Positions 1 through 4,710 of a stretch of DNA of 5,927 nucleotides are shown in pieces. The position numbers and the translations under genes are program-made. How positions within the stretch are numbered: the stretch's first letter is position 1; every line of letters starts with the position of its first letter. The DNA comes from Bacteroidales bacterium (lineage in GTDB: Bacteria > Bacteroidota > Bacteroidia > Bacteroidales > P3). Where the stretch lies: assembly GCA_021443125.1 (NCBI GenBank), contig JABUUQ010000008.1, forward strand, positions 72,652 to 78,578, in the 5' to 3' direction. The notes beneath the pieces were generated by a model. It was not told where the DNA came from. It did no database searches and saw nothing but the letters and a program-made list of their open reading frames with translations.

Positions 1-1329
1 ACATTATGGAGTGATGACAAGATAGAAGCATTGAGAGTTATTGAGCATACGGTGCCTTTGTTTGTTTTTTCTTTATATTTTTGTCTGATATCGCCATTAA
101 AGAAGGAATTGTTCGATGGTTTTGTATTGCTGTACTTGCTTGCAATGCTCGTGGGCACTGTTATGGGAATAACAACCTATCTTATAAATGATTATGCCAA
201 TGTAAGAGAATTGGTTCTCGGTGCAAGAAATATAGCTTTCTCAATAAAAATAGCTTTTGCCATAGCAATTTTGTGTTTGTATGCCTTTAGAAAGAAGAGA
301 TTCAAGACCTTGTTGCTTTGTATAGCTCTTTGGTTTTTGATTTTCCTTATAATAACGCAGATGATGACAGGTTTAATCACTGTTATCTTGCTTGCGTTTA
401 TCAGTGTTTTGGTATTGTTGTTCAGAAACAAGAATACACTTTCACGAAGTTTTGCTTGGGTTATTGTTTTTGTGCTTTTGGGTTGTTCGGTGTGGGTAGC
501 AAAAGAATATGTCAATTATTTCTCACCAAAACGAGCCCTTTCCTATTCCAATAATCAAAGAACAAAAAGCGGTAATCTCTATTTGCACGATTATGATAAG
601 TTTATAGAGAACGGATACTATGTAAGCCAATATATTTGCCCCGAAGAAGTGGAAACAGAATGGCAGAAACGCACTGGCAAAACTTTGGATGATTCTTGCA
701 AAAACGCACCTTATACCTATCAAGAGGTGATTTATCGCTATCTTAACTCAAAAGGATTGAAGAAAGACAAGGAGGCAATAGAATCACTCACCGAAAAAGA
801 TATAGAAAACATCAATCAGGGTTATGCAAACATTGTATATGCAAAACGCTTTTCTCTAAAACCTCGTTTGTACCAGACTTTTTTCGAATTTGAACGCTTT
901 ATACATACTGGCAAAGCCGATAATATGTCTTTGATTCAACGATTCGTAAGAGTAAAGAACGCTTGCATAGTAATACCTTCTTATTTTGTTTTTGGCACAG
1001 GCACAGGCGATGAACAAAAAGTATTGATTCAGCAAATAGAAAAGGACTATCCAGAGATGGAATGCAAGGATGCCGACCCTCATAACCAGTTTATTTATGT
1101 ACTTGTGGGGTTTGGTGTAATTGGTTTGGCATTATTTGTTGCATCTCTATTATATCTGCCAACGAAAATAAAGCTTTGGAAAAATATCTACTTTGATACT
1201 TTCTTTATTGTCAGCATGTGTTATATGTTTTCGGAGAGTGCGTTAAGGATGATTTCGGGAATGTTGTTTTTCTCTATCTTTTTCACTCTTATAGTGTTCA
1301 ATAAAGATACTATAGACGCCAACTACTAA
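1..1329 (+). CDS. O-antigen ligase/polymerase-like membrane protein, 5' end outside window
   Basis: This is a polytopic inner-membrane protein of the O-antigen ligase (Wzy_C/WaaL-like) type. The family joins or polymerises lipid-linked glycans on the periplasmic face. The frame is open from base 1, with residues LWSDDKIEA before the TTG at 31, so the true start lies upstream and 442 residues are visible. Counting from the first codon, about six hydrophobic segments lie before residue 167. A long hydrophilic, presumably periplasmic loop follows (about 168-360), then about three more membrane segments. In the loop, RYLNSKGL (246-253) and GTGTGD (332-337) resemble Bacteroidota O-antigen ligases as I recall them. 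PHNQ (His361) begins the conserved segment leading into VGFGVIGL, and a His here is typical of WaaL. Loop cysteines at 213, 233 and 355 could form a disulfide. The gene ends 7 bp from a convergent glycosyltransferase, which fits a role in surface glycans. Ligase and polymerase cannot be told apart by sequence. Confidence 0.85.
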   Translation, partial: TLWSDDKIEALRVIEHTVPLFVFSLYFCLISPLKKELFDGFVLLYLLAMLVGTVMGITTYLINDYANVRELVLGARNIAFSIKIAFAIAILCLYAFRKKRFKTLLLCIALWFLIFLIITQMMTGLITVILLAFISVLVLLFRNKNTLSRSFAWVIVFVLLGCSVWVAKEYVNYFSPKRALSYSNNQRTKSGNLYLHDYDKFIENGYYVSQYICPEEVETEWQKRTGKTLDDSCKNAPYTYQEVIYRYLNSKGLKKDKEAIESLTEKDIENINQGYANIVYAKRFSLKPRLYQTFFEFERFIHTGKADNMSLIQRFVRVKNACIVIPSYFVFGTGTGDEQKVLIQQIEKDYPEMECKDADPHNQFIYVLVGFGVIGLALFVASLLYLPTKIKLWKNIYFDTFFIVSMCYMFSESALRMISGMLFFSIFFTLIVFNKDTIDANY

Positions 1330-1336
1330 ATCTCAA

Positions 1337-2101
1337 TCAGCTTTTGGATTGCTCCAACAAAGATTTTGTTTTTGCATACTTGTCATGCTCGTATTTTGCA
1401 TAGATTTTGCATAACTCAAAACCTCTTTTGCCATCAAGGAAACCCAATAAAATAAAATAATCTCTTAAAAATTTCCAACAAGTTTTCAGAATAATTTTTG
1501 CAGTTGAGACTTTTTTGCCTTTTTCTGCATACTCTTTGGCACGAAGAGAAGAGAATTTATCCAATTGTCTTATCAAAGAATCTTTGGAATCATAGGCATA
1601 ATGTAGCAAATCACCCTTGAGTTGTTCCACATCTTTGTATCCTTCCTGCATAACAACTTTTTCATGAACATATTTGCCTTCAAATCTGCCTTTTGTCCTG
1701 TCATATAGTCTTAATTTCCTATCTGGATAAAGTCCAGAGTGCTTTATCCATTTCCCATAATAGTTGTTAAGTCTGTTGAAGCTATATGCAGTCTTTGGAT
1801 TGCTTGAAGATTTCAGTTTTATTATGGATTCTTGCAATTCTTTACTCAATAGTTCATCGGCATCTATATTTAGCACAAAATCATACTTTGCACAATTAGC
1901 TGCAAAGTTCTTTTGTTCAACATAACCAAGGAATTTCTGAGAAACAAACCTTACATCGTATTTTTTACATATCGCTTCGGTATTGTCGGTTGAAAGACTA
2001 TCAACAACAACAACCTCATCAGCGACACCTTTCAAACTTTCAAGGCATCGTCCTATGTTTTTCTCTTCGTTAAGGGTAATAATGACAGCAGAAATCTTCA
2101 A
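1337..2101 (-). CDS. Family 2 glycosyltransferase, WaaE/KdtX-like
   Basis: This is a predicted cytoplasmic GT-A glycosyltransferase of 254 residues, with an N-terminal GT2 catalytic domain. The nucleotide-binding start is MKISAVIITLNEEKNI. Asp34 lies in VVVDSLSTDNT, and the metal-binding DAD motif is at 80-82 followed by Glu83. QKNFA (63-67) and the C-terminal LRLYDR ... VHEKV segment resemble the WaaE/KdtX group, which adds a hexose to the LPS inner core. The true sugar and acceptor cannot be read from sequence. The start is a TTG at 2101. No ATG lies between it and the upstream in-frame stop, the N-terminus fits the family exactly, and an A-rich stretch (AAAAAGA) precedes it. It is the last gene of the leftward cluster, 42 bp after the small protein gene. 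The O-antigen ligase-like gene converging on it supports a role in surface glycan assembly. Confidence 0.88.
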   Translation of the reverse strand: MKISAVIITLNEEKNIGRCLESLKGVADEVVVVDSLSTDNTEAICKKYDVRFVSQKFLGYVEQKNFAANCAKYDFVLNIDADELLSKELQESIIKLKSSSNPKTAYSFNRLNNYYGKWIKHSGLYPDRKLRLYDRTKGRFEGKYVHEKVVMQEGYKDVEQLKGDLLHYAYDSKDSLIRQLDKFSSLRAKEYAEKGKKVSTAKIILKTCWKFLRDYFILLGFLDGKRGFELCKIYAKYEHDKYAKTKSLLEQSKS

Positions 2102-2143
2102 TCTTTTTGAATTTGTCTTGCCAAAAATATCTTATAAGCAAAG

Positions 2144-2506
2144 TTACATTATCTGTTCCACCTCTTTGAATATGCTTTCCTTTATAGAAGGCAAAAGGGT
2201 GCTTACATTGATGATATTAACCTTATATTTAGGAAACAATTCTGTCATTTTATTATCTACCATATTGGCTATACCATCTTCGGCATTGCTTTTGAATTCT
2301 GTATAGATAACAATAGTCTGAGGTTTCTTCTCAATAGCAGAAACAAACTCCGTATGAGCCCAAGCATGAGCAACTTTCTCTTTTGCCAAAGCTTCAACGA
2401 TTTTTGCAACAAGTTTTTTTCTGCTATGCCTTGCAAACCACGATGGTTTTCTTTTCTTTTCTTTGAGACTTTTTGCCAATTGTGCGTTAGCCTTCTTGTC
2501 AATCAT
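2144..2506 (-). CDS. Small basic protein of unknown function; possible degenerate nucleotidyltransferase fold
   Basis: I do not recognise this 120-residue protein with certainty. It is soluble, with no signal peptide or membrane segment. A strongly basic tail (residues 1-31, rich in Lys and Arg) precedes a helix (32-44), then an alternating hydrophobic stretch around TIVIYTEF (64-71), and a C-terminus ELFPKYKVNIINVSTL (90-105) ... IKESIFKEVEQ. By eye, residues 32-119 line up with small MNT-type nucleotidyltransferases, whose ends run 'LLGRKVDLV...L...IRERILKE'. The catalytic GS and DxD positions would here be Thr52-Glu53 and Thr64/Val66, so any such domain would be inactive. This is inference from memory of the family. 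The gene starts at an ATG 12 bp after the rnfA stop and is 42 bp before the glycosyltransferase, so it is probably co-transcribed with both. It is a real gene by spacing and composition; the function is open. Confidence 0.75.
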   Translation of the reverse strand: MIDKKANAQLAKSLKEKKRKPSWFARHSRKKLVAKIVEALAKEKVAHAWAHTEFVSAIEKKPQTIVIYTEFKSNAEDGIANMVDNKMTELFPKYKVNIINVSTLLPSIKESIFKEVEQIM

Positions 2507-2518
2507 TGTCGTATTCGC

Positions 2519-3097
2519 TTAAAGTTTTACAAGACCAGCAAATCCCATGAAAGCCATAGCAAGAATACCAGCAGAGATAAGGGCAATAGGCATACCTTTC
2601 ACACCTTTTGGCATTTCCATAAGTTCAAGATGTTCTCTTATACCAGCAAACAATACCAATGCAAGAGTGAATCCCAATGCAGTGCTTATGCTGTAGGTAA
2701 GACCTTGAAGAAGATTGAAATCTTGTTGTATAACTTTGATGGCAACACCCAAAACAGCGCAGTTTGTTGTTATCAATGGAAGGAAAACACCCAAAGACTG
2801 ATACAAGGCAGGGCTGATTTTCTTTAGTATAATCTCAACCATCTGCACCAAAGCGGCGATAACCAGAATGAACATAATAGTTTGCAGAAATCCTAAGCCG
2901 AGAGGCACAAGAACAAAGTTCTGCAAAAGATAGGTAACTATTGTTGAAAGTGCCATAACGAACACTACAGCCATACCCATTCCACTTGCTGTGCTTACCT
3001 TGTTAGAAACACCAAGGAAAGGACAAATTCCCAAAAACTGACTTAGTACTACATTGCTAACAAATATAGCAAAGATAAATATTTTCAAGTATTCCAT
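2519..3097 (-). CDS. rnfA: RnfA, electron transport complex membrane subunit
   Basis: RnfA (RsxA) is an integral membrane subunit of the Rnf complex, which couples electron flow between ferredoxin and NAD+ to ion transport. The protein has 192 residues, matching the family (about 190-193), and about six membrane helices. The signatures are FLGICPFLGVS with Cys25 and PLITTNCAVLGVA with Cys113. In known Rnf/Nqr structures the matching cysteines hold an iron-sulfur cluster shared by RnfA and RnfE. The C-terminus AFMGFAGLVKL is nearly that of E. coli RsxA, which favours RnfA over NqrE and RnfE. The frame can be opened 6 bp earlier at a TTG (3103) directly after an in-frame TAA, but the ATG at 3097 gives the family-like start MEYLKIF and is preferred. 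It heads a leftward cluster with a small unknown gene 12 bp downstream. No rnfB, C, D, G or E gene adjoins it. Confidence 0.93.
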   Translation of the reverse strand: MEYLKIFIFAIFVSNVVLSQFLGICPFLGVSNKVSTASGMGMAVVFVMALSTIVTYLLQNFVLVPLGLGFLQTIMFILVIAALVQMVEIILKKISPALYQSLGVFLPLITTNCAVLGVAIKVIQQDFNLLQGLTYSISTALGFTLALVLFAGIREHLELMEMPKGVKGMPIALISAGILAMAFMGFAGLVKL

Positions 3098-3216
3098 AAA
3101 CAATTAGTTTTTTGCGTTATTATGTTTTTTCAATACAATGTGCAAAAATAAGTAATTAAATTCAAATAGAGAAACTTTTTTGCTATTTTTTCTAAATCCA
3201 AACTTTAGCAATGCCT

Positions 3217-3246
3217 TTTGAAAGACAAAAATATTTATTATTTTTG
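3217..3246 (+). promoter_or_regulatory. Candidate rightward promoter for the radical SAM-fthC-lnt cluster
   Basis: TTTG (3217-3220), an 18 bp spacer and TATTTTTG (3239-3246) match the Bacteroidota -33/-7 consensus. The predicted start is near 3253, which leaves a leader of about 140 nt before the radical SAM ATG at 3395. A long inverted repeat (3265-3331) falls inside that leader. The element overlaps the leftward promoter almost completely, so one polymerase should exclude the other. Confidence 0.5.
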
Positions 3247-3257
3247 CACATTCCAAA
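3226..3257 (-). promoter_or_regulatory. Candidate leftward promoter for the rnfA cluster
   Basis: Read on the minus strand, a TTTG (-33 type, 3257-3254) is followed after 20 bp by TATTTTTG (-7 type, 3233-3226). This matches the Bacteroidota consensus TTTG / TAnnTTTG with accepted spacing. Transcription would start near 3220, giving a leader of about 120 nt before the rnfA ATG. The -7 box is one half of a palindrome shared with the opposing promoter. AT-rich DNA yields such matches by chance, but the position, spacing and gene orientation all agree. Confidence 0.55.
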
Positions 3258-3264
3258 GGATGCG

Positions 3265-3331
3265 AAAAATAAAACGGCGTTTTAATTTTTTATTCCTTGC
3301 TTTTAATTTTTTGAAACGCCGTTTTATTTTT
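3265..3331 (+). promoter_or_regulatory. Long inverted repeat; candidate attenuator hairpin or paired operator
   Basis: The arms AAAAATAAAACGGCGTTT (3265-3282) and its exact complement (3314-3331) are 18 bp each. In rightward RNA the stem extends by a U-G wobble and two A-U pairs (3283-3285 with 3311-3313), giving 21 pairs around a 25 nt loop. A GC-rich core flanked by an A tract and a T tract resembles a bidirectional intrinsic terminator, but the site is between divergent genes, where an attenuator is the likelier RNA role. Each arm is also a near-palindrome, AAACG-N-CGTTT, with centres at 3277 and 3319. The 42 bp between them is about four helical turns, so a pair of protein-binding sites is the alternative. 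The repeat is seen directly; its role is inferred. Confidence 0.7.
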
Positions 3332-3394
3332 GCGAAACAAAGAAAGGATTTTTTGGAACTGAAAACTGAACAATTGTAATAAAAAAATAAAGTT

Positions 3395-4162
3395 ATGTTG
3401 TTTGAAGAAATAATAGTCGGACCTATAAAATCAAGACGCTTAGGGGTAAGTCTTGGTGTGAATGTATTGCCTGAAACAAAAAAATACTGTTCTTTCAACT
3501 GCGTTTATTGTGAATGTGGTTGGAATATTATAGATACAAATGTGAAAGTGGGTTTCAATGACAGGAAAAAGATAAAGGAAAACCTGCTTCAATGGTGCTT
3601 AGATACCAAACAAGAAGACAGAGAAAAAGTTGATAGCATTACATTCTCAGGAAACGGAGAACCAACGCTGCATCCAGAAATTCTCGGAATAGTAAGGGAT
3701 GTTATAGAGTTGAGAGACAAATACATGCCACAAGCAAAGGTTTCCATCTTGACAAATTCAACAAATCTCGACAGAGAAGACGTATGGGAGGCCTTGCATC
3801 TTATAGACAACCCAATACTTAAGATAGATGCTGGAACGGAACTTATGTATAACAGAATCTCAAAGCCTGTAAGTGCGAAATTCGAGGATATAAAAAAGAA
3901 TCTTATTCGTTTTGGAAGCACAGCTATTATTCAGACTATACTCCTACGAAGCAAAAACAAGGCAGAAGCAATAGACAACACAACCGAAGAGGAATTTTCT
4001 GCATGGCTTGAGGTGATAAAGCAAATAAAACCTGCTATGGTTATGCTGTATGTTATAGACAGGGCAACACCAGACAAAGACCTCATAAAGATTGAGCCAG
4101 AGGAAATGGAGAAATTTGCTGACAGAGTCAGAGCTTTGGGAATCAAGACAGAATGTTATTAG
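3395..4162 (+). CDS. Radical SAM protein, COG0731 type
   Basis: This 255-residue protein is a predicted cytoplasmic radical SAM enzyme. Such enzymes use a [4Fe-4S] cluster to cleave S-adenosylmethionine and start radical chemistry. The cluster motif CxxxCxxC is C32-SFN-C36-VY-C39, and another cysteine (Cys41) follows closely. The N-terminal GPIKSRRLGVSLGVNVLP (9-26) and the SAM-contacting GNGEPTLHP (86-94) are hallmarks of COG0731, the bacterial group related to wybutosine-type Fe-S oxidoreductases. Its bacterial substrate is unknown to me. No extra C-terminal Cys-rich cluster domain is visible; the only late cysteine is the penultimate residue, so this looks like a bare radical SAM core. The start is an ATG after an A-rich stretch (AAAAAAATAAAG). 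The stop overlaps the next gene by 10 bp, suggesting translational coupling with fthC and then lnt. This is the first gene of the rightward cluster. Confidence 0.88.
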   Translation: MLFEEIIVGPIKSRRLGVSLGVNVLPETKKYCSFNCVYCECGWNIIDTNVKVGFNDRKKIKENLLQWCLDTKQEDREKVDSITFSGNGEPTLHPEILGIVRDVIELRDKYMPQAKVSILTNSTNLDREDVWEALHLIDNPILKIDAGTELMYNRISKPVSAKFEDIKKNLIRFGSTAIIQTILLRSKNKAEAIDNTTEEEFSAWLEVIKQIKPAMVMLYVIDRATPDKDLIKIEPEEMEKFADRVRALGIKTECY

Positions 4163-4710
4163 AAATGGAAGAAAAAAAACTACTTCGCAAAGAGATAAGG
4201 GAAAGAAAAAAACTTTATACTCTTGAACAAAAAAAAGAACTTTCGCAACCAATTTTCTCTGCTTTGGAAAAGGAGGAGTTGTTTGCCGATGCAAAAGTTG
4301 TTTTACTTTATTGGTCTATGGATGATGAGGTTTTCACACAAGATTTTGTAAGAAAATGGTATAAGGACAAGACAATACTTTTGCCTTGCGTCGATGGGGA
4401 TGATTTGTTGTTAAGACAATATCAAGGAGAGCAGTCTATGAGGGCTGGAGAGCAGTTTGGCATCCCCGAACCTATTGGAGAATTGTTTGAAGATTTGGAT
4501 AAGATAGATTTGATGATAATACCAGGAGTGGCTTTCGACAAAGAAAGAAATCGTATGGGCAGAGGACGAGGATTTTACGACAGACTATTGAAAACAATTC
4601 CAGCAAAAAAGATAGGAATCTGCTTTGATTTTCAATTTGTTGAGAAAGTGCCCACTGAAGACTTTGATGTAAAAATGGATATGCTTATAAGTACTTCTTC
4701 CGTTATATGA
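4153..4710 (+). CDS. fthC: 5-formyltetrahydrofolate cyclo-ligase
   Basis: This cytoplasmic enzyme (YgfA/MTHFS family) uses ATP to turn 5-formyl-THF into 5,10-methenyl-THF, returning a storage or by-product folate to the one-carbon pool. The 185-residue length is normal. The N-terminal KKLLRKEIRERKK supplies the usual basic start, GIPEP (103-107) is the mid-protein motif, and the ATP/folate signature is PGVAFD (124-129) with GRGRGFYDR (136-144). The common family form of the latter is GyGgGyYDR, so the two small residues around the glycines are changed to Arg, a modest variation. The start at 4153 lies inside the radical SAM stop region. A second ATG at 4165, just past that stop, gives a 181-residue protein and is equally possible. 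The stop TGA overlaps the lnt ATG (ATGA), so the three genes are probably translated from one message. Confidence 0.92.
   Translation: MLLEMEEKKLLRKEIRERKKLYTLEQKKELSQPIFSALEKEELFADAKVVLLYWSMDDEVFTQDFVRKWYKDKTILLPCVDGDDLLLRQYQGEQSMRAGEQFGIPEPIGELFEDLDKIDLMIIPGVAFDKERNRMGRGRGFYDRLLKTIPAKKIGICFDFQFVEKVPTEDFDVKMDMLISTSSVI

Noticed and set aside
31..33. TTG at 31 as the start of the O-antigen ligase-like gene
   Set aside because: The frame is open back to base 1 and the preceding residues (LWSDDKIEA) resemble the family's sequence before this point, so the gene is cut by the window edge and the start is upstream.
1356..1370. Palindrome AACAAA-GAT-TTTGTT as a terminator between the convergent genes
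   Set aside because: Each 6 bp arm has a single G-C pair, it lies inside the glycosyltransferase coding end, and it is far too weak to terminate by itself.
2354..2827. 157-codon plus-strand ORF opposite rnfA and the small gene
   Set aside because: It spans the junction of two supported genes on the other strand and its Cys/Ser/Phe-rich product has no recognisable domain.
2519..3097. Assignment as NqrE or RnfE instead of RnfA
   Set aside because: PLITTNCAVLGVA and the AFMGFAGLVKL ending match RsxA/RnfA; NqrE and RnfE differ at these sites.
3101..3103. TTG at 3103 as the rnfA start
   Set aside because: It follows an in-frame TAA directly and adds only Met-Phe; the ATG at 3097 gives the usual RnfA N-terminus and length.
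3180..3211. TTGCTA ... TAGCAA inverted repeat in the rnfA leader
   Set aside because: Six pairs around a 20 nt loop with no extension is expected by chance in this base composition.
3238..3498. 86-codon minus-strand ORF across the inverted repeat and the radical SAM start
   Set aside because: Its 3' part is Lys/Arg/Phe-rich low-complexity translation of the hairpin region and its 5' part is antisense to a well-supported gene.
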